NCBI RefSeq assembly: GCF_004337985.1
Contig: NC_043740.1
Location: forward strand, 62,001-126,000
Direction: 5' to 3'
Origin: Pyricularia pennisetigena
Lineage: Eukaryota > Ascomycota > Sordariomycetes > Magnaporthales > Pyriculariaceae
DNA length: 64,000 bases
A program made the position numbers and the translations under genes. Below are positions 23,259 through 34,721 of this stretch, piece by piece; position 1 is the first letter of the stretch, and every line of letters begins with the position of its first letter. The notes beneath the pieces are model-generated. The model did not search any database and was not told the origin of the DNA. It saw only the letters and a list, made by a program, of their open reading frames with translations.

Positions 23259-24445
23259 TATTCGAAATGCTGAAATCAACACTTTTGTTTATAAACCAAT
23301 TTGAAAGGTTTATATTAATTTTTCACCCCCTATCGAAGTAAAACCTTAGGGGCTAGCGCCCGTACGTAGTTTTTAAAACCCTTGAGAAACTTTCAATAGC
23401 CTTTAAAACCGTAGGTCCGGTTTTATTTTGTAACAGGATCGACCACCGAAAACGTGATTTTCGGTCCATTAATAACAAAAATACGGGTTTTTTATTATAA
23501 GGATCTGGTTCCAAGGTCACTATATTACCTTTTATAAAATCGAAAATATTAGGAAGTTTTAAGAATGCAATCTTATTTGTACGCCTAATACAAAAAGTTT
23601 TAACGTAAGCAATACAGGTAATTGCGCCAATTTTGTCAAAATTAGGTAAACCTTCTTAGTCTCAGGGCTCATCCCTAAAGCCCAAAGCTCAACAATTGAT
23701 CCACTCCGTTCGCTTCGCTCCACTTCGTGGCTCAATTACGGTTTTGCAATATATTTGTGGGTCCATCCAAAGAACGCTTTGGTTCAGGTCTGGGGACAAC
23801 TTGTCGATTTTCGCCGTTTATGGCGGTATTTTTGGCCTTTTTTCGACCGACACTCCTTTATTATTCCACAATTACGCAAAATATTGAAAAAAAAATATCG
23901 TTGAAAATAGCGCTTATTACCGCTATTAGCAGCGATTTGATTTATCCCTTATCTGCTATAACGGCTTAATTGGATACCACCTGCCCTTAATCCGTTCATG
24001 GCGGTACTGTTTTTTCGATTTTTGTTTCGATTTTCGATTTTCTTTAATATTATTTTTAATTTTTCATCAAATTTTATGCTTTTTGCACGTGGAGGGTCGT
24101 ATATATATAAACCGTTATAGTAGATTTCAATGTATATATCGCATTATATAAGCAGTTAAATAAGCGGATAGGCAAAATATACATTTTGCATATATAATCT
24201 ACAATCGAAACTTGTTTATATTTTTACCAATTCTAACGATAATAAACCCAAAGCTTCAGGGATTAAACTACGTATATAAACAGACGTCCAAGCTCAAGTT
24301 TACTTATTATACTGATCTTGAAAACTTTTTTATAATAAAAAATTCTAAATATGTATTTGAGAAATCTTTTTGCCTTATTTTATTAATTTTATATTATTTT
24401 TGTTTTTGTAGCCAGAGTTTACAGTTCCTGCACGTGGGGGATCGT

Positions 24446-25056
24446 TGTGAACATGGCTAGCACGGGCTAATTTTATTAGTCACCCTGCATCGAATAAATA
24501 AATAAATAACAAATAAAACGTATACGCGTTTATACACACAAAGCTTTATATATCACGTCTTTGTTCATAGTTTCAACAACAAAACAAATACGTCATATTT
24601 AATCTAGCTTAGTGGTATAATGCACGTACCATAATCTATATCATATATACGTTGAAGTGCGTGGGTTCGAATCCCGTTGTGGTCGCAGATTTTCTGTGCA
24701 TGCATAAGCACAATAGGCCGTTAGGCTTAATGGGCCGTTAGGCTCAATAGGTCGGCAGGTCAGTCACATGAATAAGGCCAAATCATGTGACGTGACCCCG
24801 CATTCCGGACATCCGGATCGAAGATCTGCACCTACGGATTCGAACACGTAATTCACAACTTAGCCTTAGATTCATCACCTTCATAACCTTCATCGATTCA
24901 ACGATTCAACGAATCGATTGTGCAACAACAATATATCATCTCTATTACCCGGTAGCAGACGGTTATCTGCCATTTCAACGTTCCATCAGCCTTATACGTG
25001 ATCCACTTTTCCCCGCGTTCAAGATTAAGCTTATTCTATCTCGTAACCTCCTCACA
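24446..25056 (-). repeat. solo LTR, family B (611 bp), 5-bp TSD
   Basis: Bounded by TGTGAACATGGC and CCTCCTCACA, with a perfect ATCGT duplication at 24441-24445 and 25057-25061. Inverted relative to the copy at 19122-19782. Inserted inside element E1. Holds the tRNA-like segment at about 24598-24688. Confidence 0.9.
24598..24688 (+). other. tRNA-like segment with A and B boxes inside an LTR
   Basis: TAGCTTAGTGG at 24605-24615 fits the pol III A box and GGTTCGAATCC at 24664-24674 is a perfect B box. Spacing is compatible with a tRNA carrying a short intron. The 3' side ends TGTGGTCGCA, but the 5' flank does not pair with it, so a functional tRNA is unlikely. The same segment, inverted, occurs in the other LTR copy (about 19497-19590). 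It could be a captured tRNA gene, a SINE-like relic, or a pol III promoter. Confidence 0.55.
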
Positions 25057-28000
25057 ATCGTATATAGATATATTATGTAATTCTTCAGTTTGGTACACAT
25101 ATCCGCTTACATTAATCGTTAAATTACGGATAGGTAAAGTATATTGAATTTTGCATATAATTTACAATCAAAACGCTTATAATTTTTACCAATCTTGACA
25201 TTAACAAAACCAAACTTTTATCACGCTAACTACGTATATAAACTGGCGTCATCGTAAAAACCGAGTTTTTATACCCGCTTTTGTTTTTTCTTATATAAAT
25301 AAATGCTAAATTTGTGTTATTTTTGTATCTTTTGCTTTATTCAAACAAATAAAATTAAAAAAAGAACGTTAAATAAAGTTTATCTATAAATAGATATAAG
25401 AGTGAATATACTAAAGCTCTTCTCAGTTCTACCGATATTTGTGTAAATTATTTAGTTTTTGAATAAATTACTAATTAATATAAAAATATCAATAAAACTT
25501 TTATTTGATTTGGTAATTGCATGCACTTCGCGGTGTTAGGTCCGCTACGCTACAGATACTGTAAGGAAGTTTTAAATTGGTATTATTTATAGCTCTTTAA
25601 AATAAAAATTAAATATAATAAAAATTACATATTTTAATCAATATTTAAATATTTTTTCAAATATAATGGCTTCAAAACCACACTTGGGAGGTGAAGAATC
25701 ACCGAACTCCACTGAATCCAACGCAGGTTATTTTATATTATTATAATTTGTATCTTTTTTTCTATTCGAATATTCAATGATATATCATAGTTATACCATT
25801 TTCTTTTTACTATTATCGTGCGATTATGTTATTTATACCCGCTATAAACGGCAGAATGCGACAAACTATCCTTATACTAAATAAATAATTATTAGGGATA
25901 TTGCCGCATTAAGTATATTATTAATAGTACCGCTACAAACGGCGAAATGCGACAAATTATCGTTGGTGGTACCGCCATAAACGGCGAAATACGACAAAAT
26001 GTCCTCAGATTAGAACGAGCGCGATCTTTTCGGCCAATGTAATTGGTCGAACAGCTATGTGGCTGAAAGGTACATGGAGCGTTCGGTCCCCACTGCGAAG
26101 CAGGGGGGTCTAGTCTGAGCATTGAGATGAAAACCTTTTATAATTTTAACGATTTTTTTAGCAATAATTACCCTATATGCCCCACACGCCTGTACCATAA
26201 CAGGGTTTTTTGGCCTGGATTTGGTCACAATCGCCTATAATTCCGTCTTTTTAAAAGGTTAACCAACCGTCCATAATTCGTTTTAAACCTATAAGAAGGT
26301 AATTTACAGCGGCATGCTCTAAATCCGATAATCAAGGAGGTTTTAACAACGGACTTCTTATGCAGGAAATTTCCTTTTTTCCGAAAATAGTCCCGTTTAT
26401 ATGAGGTTATATAAATGGGTCACTTAGCGGTTTGCCGGGCCTACGGGGCCTAATTTGACGTCAACTTGCAGGGCTTTTACGGCTAAACTTCTGCGTTATT
26501 ACAGGTGAATTTACGGCTATTTCCGTATTTTATTCGGGATTTAACCATTCCGTTACCGTATTTTCTTCCGGTTCCGAATCCTCATAAATTATATAATCCT
26601 CGTAATTTTTGGGATTTATATTATTCAATCTTATTGCCAGCGGAGCTGCGTAGCCCTCTATAACCCCCTTTTAGGCCATGCTCGAAGCGGTGCTATATTT
26701 ACCTATTATACCAGCGTAATTCGAAATGGGTTTATTTCGAATAAAGATATCGCACCCTTTTACCTCCCTCTAGCACGAATGTTTAACGGAATTGAGGCGT
26801 CCCTACGCCTTGAGATCCTTATTATACAAGGTATTTTTTAGTTATACGCCCCTTATATTGTAGTATATAAAACCATTAACGATATTTATTCCAAACGAGG
26901 GGATATAAAGAACGTGATTTAACGTAACCTTTTTAAGTTCATTATTTTTCTGGCCGTAACGGACTATTATTTTAACAGTTCCAGTGCCTACAGGCCTAAC
27001 AGGGCCACCTCCTATGCCGATTTCGACTGTAAAACCGGGGGTATAATCGGTAAAAATTAGCTTATATGCAAAAATATGGTGTGTGCTACCTATAGCGTAC
27101 AAGATAGGGTAACCTAATTTCCAAGGCTTAGGAGCCCATTTTACGCCGCGTCCAGGCTTCGTTTTAGCCCTAAAATTAGCTGCTAAAACCTGTCGTTTTA
27201 GCGTTTTACCGGTATCGGGTTCCGGATCCGATTCCGAACGTAATTTTGTAATTCCGCTAATAGCGGAATTAACCTCCTATTGCAAAGTTGGGTAAGGTAA
27301 ATTACCGCCCAAATCAGCTAACTGCTCCAGGGCGTTATACGCTGCGCATTCGTTAACGTCACCTGGAATCGAGCACGTAAATGACTCGAAAATTATGAAA
27401 ATTATGGACGTTCCAGCGGTTAATTCGCTGGGACTGGAGGATTTAGTATTTTTTGCAATAGCGGAATCCAAATTAGAGTTCTTATCACGTTTTTTTCGTA
27501 ATATAAAGGTGGTTTCCTACCCATTATCTTCATTTTAAGCGCCCTTTTTATCGTTTTTTTACCCGATTTTCGACCTTTAGAAATATAATTAGCGGCTTTA
27601 GCCGTTGTTAATTCTTAAATCGAATTTGTCGATATAAAGTCCGCTATAAAGTATTGCAAATTTAACTTTTCCGAATTTTGGCCGATAACCTGCAGGGCCC
27701 GTTGGGTATTGCGTCGACGTTCGGTCCAGGTAGGAAATATCCTTTTTAGGGCCGGTAAGTATTAATGTCGTATATCCACAGGGTTAATTTGCACGTAAGT
27801 AATGGTTAGTTTAGCTATTAGTAAGTTAAAACGGTTGTTAAATTCCGGTATTAATCTTTTAAATTTCGAAAAGTTTAAAGCGTGAAATTCCCAATATAGC
27901 AAATTTCGATTGAACTTGGGTATAACGGAATAGTTATCTTCTAGGGTTCAATAAACCCTTACGGAGTTGGAATACTATACAGTAAATTTTAAAAAATCCA

Positions 28001-28796
28001 TTGTTAAACTGTTTTTTATAAATAATAATAGGATTTATTGTTCGTATTCTGGTAAGGTCTAACCAATTTCAAGGTTGGAAAAAGATTTCGCAGTTTTTAT
28101 AACCCTAAGTTTTATTATTAACGCCCATTTCCACAAATCGTAATTGCTAACCCCTATTAATTTACAATTTTCGGGGAAGGAAAATAGCCGTTTCGATAAT
28201 GTTTTACCTAACCCGTCACCTAAAATTAGGTTGCCGGGTGGATTAGGGAATGCGGTAGCGGTAGCTGGTTTAAAATCCAAATCACGATTAAAATTAAAAA
28301 AAATGACCGCTTTGTGTGGTTAATAGGGCAGTTAATTGTTAAATTGTCCTTAAAAATTAATCCATTTGCGTAGTTAACGCTTTTAATTACAGATTTTGAG
28401 CCTGTAATTTAACGGTTTAAACTTCGTTTGGGCTGGGTTTAGGCCTTTTACCTGTTGGAATTAGGCCTGGAAGGCCCGATATATGGTTAATTTCCATTAT
28501 AGTGTAACCCGAATTATAGTTGCAATTCTTTCATCTATAACTGTAAATAATTAACTTAGTCGCACAAAGGTAAATGCCCTATTGAATTTAGGACTTGCTA
28601 TACCGTTTGCCTTCTTACGGTTGTAGGCCTGTAATTGCCAATTATAGGGTTTATTATTATTCTCCTCAATGGTCGAAATCCACTAAAAATATAGAGTTAG
28701 AATCCCTGAAATCCGCAATTAGTGGGTGCCCTTGTATTTGGACCAATCCACGTGCACGTAACGAATTTAATTCGTCAATCGGGTGCTGGGTAATCT

Positions 28797-28845
28797 GCAA
28801 GGTATCGTGCAGGGTATCGTGCAGGATATCGTGCAAGGTAACGAA
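28797..28845 (+). repeat. short tandem repeat, about 14-bp unit
   Basis: Three to four copies of a GTATCGTGCAGG-like unit in the leader of the minus-strand Copia. Confidence 0.7.
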
Positions 28846-29302
28846 CCAATTAACGTCATTCCGCTAGTGGGTTTTGGGGCTATTGTGAACCCCCTTAAAC
28901 GCAGTAGAAATTTAGTGGGTTAATAGCGAACAGATACTGGGGTTTTGGGCCCTGACTCGCTAGCGTAAATCCCATTAAAACTTGAGCCAATTACGGTGGC
29001 GTGCACGATCCAGAAAAACCACACCAAAAATTTTGGATTTGCAATGCAAGCGATCGCTGCAGGACTTGAAAATTAGGCCTGAGTCGAACGTTTATTTTTA
29101 GCGATCCCCACTGTAAATACAGGGGGTTAGGTGCTGGATTAGCGCTTATAATTAACAATTTCGCACAAAAACAGCAATATCTTCGTTAATATACGTGCTA
29201 TAAAGATGTGATAATAACCAAAATAAAGCCTAAATTTCAGGTTTTGCAGCGATGCAAAATGCATTTTGGTGCATAAATTAAAACCTATCCGGGCTTATAA
29301 CC

Positions 29303-29531
29303 TGTTAATATTTCGGGTTATTAACAGGGGCTTAAGCTTCAGCTTAGGTGCGGCGTGGTGCTAGTTACGCTATAAAGGCCTTTAATTGCAGGGGTTTAAA
29401 CCCTGTGATTGCAGGGCTTAAATGCATTAAATACACTAAAATGGTACATTAATTTTGGGATTAATAAATTCGATTCATTGGTGGGGGAGACTTTGCTTTA
29501 TTTCCCTCACAAATTTTCCGACATCGAAATA
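29303..29531 (-). repeat. partial 5' LTR of the minus-strand Copia (family A)
   Basis: Matches the inner end of the family-A LTR (TGTTAATATTTCGGG at 29303) and is cut at 29531 by the left terminus of element E2. The outer part of this LTR is not found elsewhere in the window in register. Confidence 0.75.
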
Positions 29532-30892
29532 TAGTCTCAATGCTCAGACTAGACCCCCCTGGTTCGCAGTGGGGACCGAGCGCTCCATATACCTTTTAGC
29601 CACATGGCTTTTCGACCAATTACATTGGCCAAAAAGATCGCGCTCGTTCTAATTTAAGGACAATTTGTCGCATTTCGCCGTTTAAAGCGGTATTACCAAT
29701 ACCAAACTTAACGTCGTCGCAACAACGTTAATTGCAACTACTGTTAATAAAAAAAAATTTTTATATAACAATTATCCATCCAAATTAACCATTATCCTAT
29801 TATTTTTATATGTAAACAACGTTTTACTCAATAATGGAAAATACATTACCGATAATACCAATGGATTTTTCCGAAGAAGTATTTCCGTCCGCGCAACCCG
29901 TAAACCAGTATTTTACATTGGATTTAATATTATTATTTTTAGCGTTATCGCGATTATTATCGCGCAATTGCCTCTTGGCAAATAAATGGGTGTTTAAACA
30001 GTATTTATTCGACTAACCGCAAACCATTTACGAATCCCAGTCCGAAACGGAATTTACCACCCCGAACTTAAACCCCGAAACCAAATTTATTCGCGACATT
30101 ATTAAATTTTGGCGTAACCGTTACCGCCGCACCAATTTTATACAATTTATACACGCCTGGGCAATAACCGCAAATTTTTACAAAATTACCAGACCCGTTT
30201 CCTCGCGGATATGTTTTTTAAAAAAAATATTACGAAACCTTTAAATCCGAGAACGTTTACGCGTTAATGGGGTCGAATACCGTTATAATAATAGATTTCC
30301 TGCGCCTATCGAAATTAACTTTTTGCGCAGGGAATTCCAGTAATTAATATAATATTTACGCTTTTTTAACCGGTTCGAGCCCACAAATTTCCAATTTCCG
30401 GGAATAAAAAACTGTGCCGCTAAAAAAGTAAACGATATGGATTGGTTAAGACAGGTATTCGATACGTCCACGCAAATCATTCCGTCCAAAGCGCCAATAT
30501 TATACAAATTTATATTTTTATGATTATTGCATTTCCGGGGCCACCGCCCGTTTCATTTATCGTTACAATTTTCGAACGTGGTACACCTGGAACCAATTAC
30601 CATTTTAAAAACCATAAACCCTCCAACGTTAAAAGATTATTACGTTATATTAATATTGGCGCTTTTAACCTACGGATACTTCCCCCAAAAAAGCAATTAT
30701 TTACTACGTATATTCGCTATATACTTTACAAATAGCGGTGTTTTACGACGTATTGTAGACACGTTTTCTGTGGTTGGAATATATTTCTTCTTTAAAGCTA
30801 TCAAACGGTAAACCCAACAGCTTGTCGCCGTTGCCCGAGTACGTAATTAGCAGTATTTATTTTTACCTTTTACCGCGAATAGCAATAGTACT

Positions 30893-30925
<33 letters not shown>

Positions 30926-30967
30926 GTATATATATGTGTGTATATATACATATATATATATATATAG
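30893..30967. repeat. TA-rich microsatellite
   Basis: Runs of TA broken by TGTGTG and ATG steps, within the DUF6589 coding region, probably grown after decay. Confidence 0.9.
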
Positions 30968-32201
30968 ATAAACCTAAATAGGATTATTCGTAACCCAATA
31001 ACTTCGTATATGACAATTTTAATTTCCTGGACAAAGTACATGACCTCGGACAAGGAAAATATAACCGCATGCAAAATTTAACATCGTGTCTCTTTATATT
31101 AACGCCAAAATTTGAACGATATACGTAATTACAGTGGTACGCCACCTTATTTTTCCGCCAAAAATGGTTGCAAACGCCCGCTTTTTACAATATTTGGACA
31201 GCTATTACGAAGGCACCAAATATTATATAATGCACCAAATTTGTGGTTTTTTATTCCCCAACCGCCCATATACGCTTAAAGGAATCCCACAATACCTTAC
31301 CTTCGCACGATTTGTTCCAATTTCCTACCTCATCCAAACCCCCGCTATTACCAAAAACGAAAGGGAATACGCAGGAATTATCCAAATGCACGAAATCCTT
31401 TTTAAAAGTTTTTAAAACCTGCAACCCGACCGTTTCAACTATTTTTCCGTCCTGTTTTCCGTCCAAAGGAGTTAGAATAACGTTATATATCCGTATTATT
31501 TAGGGAATCTATATCGAATTATCCCACTTTTTAAATAAAAAATAATAAAGATTACCCGTACCAGCGTTTTCCTATATCGAATTCAGATTTATTAACCAAT
31601 TATGGCAAATTTACGCGCCTATTATATTTATAAATATAATGGGGTTGGCGAAATATAGCAAATTTTAAAAAAATAAAAAGGAGTTTTACCACGTTTTACG
31701 GCTTTTGCAAAATGTATTCCGGTCCCGCATTTAATATATTATAATTGTTATATTAACCCAAAACGGATTATTGGAAAGGGATCGGATTTTTAGAAACGCT
31801 TCAAAGCACGCGTTTACCGATATACCATATAACGTATATATTTCCGTGGTAAATCGTGTTTACAATAATATATTCCCCGGTTATATTAACGGTTTAACGG
31901 GTGTTCGATTCTAAAATACAAAGCCCAAAATTAATATCGCCTTTCGCACCTAACGCCGTTATTTGCAAATAATTAACCTTTAATAAATAATAATAAATGC
32001 GTTCCACCAAAGATATTACGGCGTATTGGAAATTATAATAAAGTAATTGGTCCTATTTTTTACAGTTGCAAAACAAAAGATTATAGTTTTAAAATGCTAT
32101 ATTTAACATGGTTATTACAATTGAAAATTATAAATAAACCGCTGCGGACCGGGATTTTAAAATTAAAGTTCGTAAAATATACCACGGCCGGGAATGGATA
32201 T

Positions 32202-32755
32202 TGTTAACAATATGGGTTGCTAACAGGAGTTTAGGGTTTAGCCTAGGTGCGGCGTGGTGGTAGTTGCGTTGTAAAAGCCTGTAACTACAGGGCTTAAATG
32301 TACTAAATTCACTAATTTTGGGATTAATAGATTTAATTTATTGCTGGGGAAAACTTTGCTTTATCTCCCTTACATAGTCTCCGACATCGAAGTGGGGGTC
32401 CGCACCCCGCAAAAGGTTCCGGTGCCGCACACGATTTTCCAATAAATTATTTTATATACGTTGTTGAAAAAACACCCTTATTTTTATACAAATATTTTTG
32501 GGTTCGCACTAATTTGCTGATTTGGTGAAAATTTCAACCCGGTACAGCGTAGCTGATTCGTAAGTGCAGGGTGGGTGTTAAACCCGGTACAGGGTTAAAC
32601 CCCATTCGCTGACTTTGAATCGCAACTCCTGCAATACATAAAATATAATAGAAAATCCGACAGCCCCAACAGCCCCATTTCGGCACTATCTATTGTGGCT
32701 TATATACAAATTAAAAGTGGACCCATTACATTCAAAATAACGCATATAATTAACA
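32202..32755 (-). repeat. solo LTR, family A (554 bp), 5-bp TSD
   Basis: Starts TGTTAACAATATGGG and ends ATATAATTAACA, flanked by perfect GATAT at 32197-32201 and 32756-32760. Inserted in the C-terminal part of the DUF6589 region; DUF6589-like sequence continues on both sides. Confidence 0.9.
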
Positions 32756-33132
32756 GATATAGACCGGTAAACCTAACAGTAAAATATATTAACAGGGGTT
32801 TCGCCATAAATATTAAAAATAACCGCAATTCCACGCACGATTTGCGAAAAACAATCTTGAATTGGGCAGCGATAGGGCTAATTGCAACTACGGTGCGCAA
32901 AATATTGGAGAATATCGCCCGTATACGCATTAATAATAATTATTATATAATATTAACCAACCACGATATAATCCATTATACGTATTTGCTATTCCAAAAT
33001 GGTTGGGGAAACGAAAAAAACCGAAATATTACCCAGGTTCGATTTCGACGGTCCCGATTTATTATACCTGGGCTTAAAAAAGCTAATGGGCGAAAAATTG
33101 GAGGTTTTCAATCAATAGATCGTACGCCCTAA

Positions 33133-34165
33133 TAGTGTGCTACTTCAGGCGGATATTAACAAAACAGGGGCAAATCCAAAACGCGGATATAACCGGATAA
33201 ACGGGTTAAATATTACTGGTATTATTAACACAAAAGGAAACTTGCTGGACGGAGGATATAAAAAGTCCGACGAAAAAGGCGTGTAAAATTTAAAATAATA
33301 AAAAGCAAACTACGCAAATTTAAACGGGTAAAAACGAAGATCGTTCCATTATAAAAAGGAGTTAATAAACGAATAACGGTAGCCTTACCCCCGAAAAACG
33401 GAGGTATAATAACGTCCGCAAAACCAGTAAATATAAATAAATAAATATTAATTATAAATTTGGCCTAAAATAAAAAACGAGGTATAATTTCCTCCAAAAT
33501 CCTCCGTATAAATAACCCGTTTTTCAACCAATACTTTTGCCCAAATAAATTATATTAACCATTTGCCGCCAATTACAAATCAAGTAAAAAGGACTTTGAT
33601 AATAACCGTTTTTATAATACCCCATTACTATAAATAATAACTCCATTGAACCGGATCCAAATAGTGATAATTATTACAGCACGATATATATAAAACCCCC
33701 AATTTCCTAGCACTAAACCCCAAAACAAAAGCAAAACAAAAAACCCAAACCGATTGAAAAAAAAACGAAAACGTTTAACAGCGTTAAATACTTTTTTAAA
33801 AATGGGTTTATTAACGCCACGCCTCCTTTTCCGAATTGGGGTCGCGGTAAACGATCCAAGCACCGAATCGTTCTTTTCGTTATCCTTTTCCGAAATGGGT
33901 ATATAAGGTTTTTTTAACGAATCAAATATACATTTATCGTAATCGAGGCCAATATCGATAAATCCAAAAAACGGAATAACGTCCTCGAAAACGTCGGCGT
34001 TATTGTTACCAAAATTATCTTTTTTAAACGGTTTATTGCTTTCCCGGCGTTTAATAACTCAGGAGCTATAATCCTTTATTAGTGCCCCGATAACCCGCGC
34101 GGTCGCGGTTTCGTCGTAAAATCCATCGCTGTTTTTAATCAATTTAATTAATTTAACCATAAACC
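33133..34165. other. AT-rich tail between the DUF6589 region and an LTR
   Basis: About 1 kb, heavily RIPed. The minus strand from about 34160 to 33870 may hold the C-terminal tail of the helicase described next (KLIKLIKNSDGFYDE, then KPYIPISEKDNE). No element terminus was found. Confidence 0.4.
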
Positions 34166-34721
34166 AATTAATTATATGCGTTATTTAGCATGTAATGGGT
34201 CCACTTTTATTTATGTATAATCCACAATAGATAGTGCCGAAGTGGGGCTGTTGGGGCTGTCGGGTTTTCTATTATATTTTGTGTGTATTGCAGGAATTGC
34301 GATTTAAAGTCAGCGAGTGGGGTTTCACCCTGTACCAGGCTTAATACCCGCCCTGCTTTTACGAGTCAGCTACGCTGTACCGGGTTGAAATTTTCACCAA
34401 ATCAGCAAATTAGTGCGAACCCAAAAATAATTTGTATAAAAATAAGGGTGTTTTTTCAACAACGTATACAAAATAATTTTTCGGAAAATCGTGTGCGGCA
34501 CCGGAACCTTTTGCGGGGTGCGGACCCCCACTTCGATGTCGGAGAGTATGTAAGGGAGATAAAGCAAAGTTTCCCCCACCAATAAATTAAATTTATTAAT
34601 CCCAAAATTAGTGAATTTAGTACATTTAAGCCCTGTGATTACAGGCTTTTACAACGCAACTACCACCACGCTGCACCTAGGCTAATGCCTAAGCCCCTGT
34701 TAGCAACCCATATTGTTAACC
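34166..34721 (+). repeat. solo LTR, family A (556 bp)
   Basis: Full-length match to the LTRs at 22704-23258 and 32202-32755. Flanks AAACC (34161-34165) and AAATC (34722-34726) are a likely 5-bp duplication with one C/T change. Sits in the 3' part of the helicase remnant. Confidence 0.8.

Larger units (their letters stand above)
23657..26130 (-). mobile_element. TIR element E1 (9-bp TSD family), carrying a nested LTR
   Basis: Left end TAGTCTCAGGGCTCATCC, right end the inverted TAGTCTCA-type end (decayed to GAGATGA). Flanked by AAACCTTCT at 23648-23656 and AAACCTTTT at 26131-26139, a 9-bp target duplication with one C/T change. Without the nested 611-bp LTR and its 5-bp duplication the element is about 1.86 kb, close to copies E3 and E5. 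No coding capacity. Lies in the integrase region of the minus-strand Copia. Confidence 0.85.
23259..29531 (-). mobile_element. Copia-type retrotransposon remnant, minus strand, interrupted by E1
   Basis: Reading from high to low coordinates: partial 5' LTR 29531-29303, a leader with a short tandem repeat, gag beginning near 28280 (PENCKLIGVSNYDLWKWAL), a protease-region frame at 27102-26842 (IGSTHHIFAYKLIFTDYTPG), then, after TIR element E1 (23657-26130), the integrase core at 23640-23270 (KPVFLLLMDRKSRFRWSIL). Its 3' part is replaced by the end of the plus-strand Copia. Heavy RIP-type decay. Both Copia copies belong to one family. Confidence 0.75.
29834..33132 (+). pseudogene. DUF6589-type protein, decayed, split by a solo LTR
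   Basis: Starts at ATG 29834 (MENTLPIIPMDFSEE). Stops and frame changes occur throughout. Recognisable blocks: SGVLRRIVDTFSVVGIYF near 30740, DNFNFLDKVHDLGQGKYNRM then NLTSCLFILTPKF near 31011-31105, LPVPAFSYIEFRFINQLW near 31555-31610, and, after the LTR at 32202-32755, RGFAINIKNNRNSTHDLRKT near 32800. The order fits my memory of the fungal DUF6589 family (DNF and STHD motifs); a profile search is needed. Without the LTR about 2.74 kb remains, enough for 900 residues, a normal family length. Its place right behind a transposon terminus suggests a transposase role, which is inference. Confidence 0.6.
29532..34165 (+). mobile_element. TIR element E2: left terminus followed by a DUF6589 coding region
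   Basis: Begins TAGTCTCAATGCTCAGAC and matches the left termini of E3, E4 and E5 over about 165 bases, including the hairpin near 29558-29577 and the CGCCGTTTAAAGCGG segment. Similarity seems to continue about 35 bases further. About 140 bases later a DUF6589 reading frame begins. No matching right terminus was found, so the far end is lost or rearranged; the end given here is only the start of the next LTR. The neighbouring helicase may be part of the same element. Confidence 0.6.

Noticed and set aside
24598..24688. Functional tRNA gene
   Set aside because: Boxes are good, but the acceptor stem does not pair and the segment lies in a mobile LTR; kept only as tRNA-like.
28797..28845. CRISPR-like or satellite array
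   Set aside because: Only three to four short direct units without spacers, inside a Copia leader; a simple tandem repeat.
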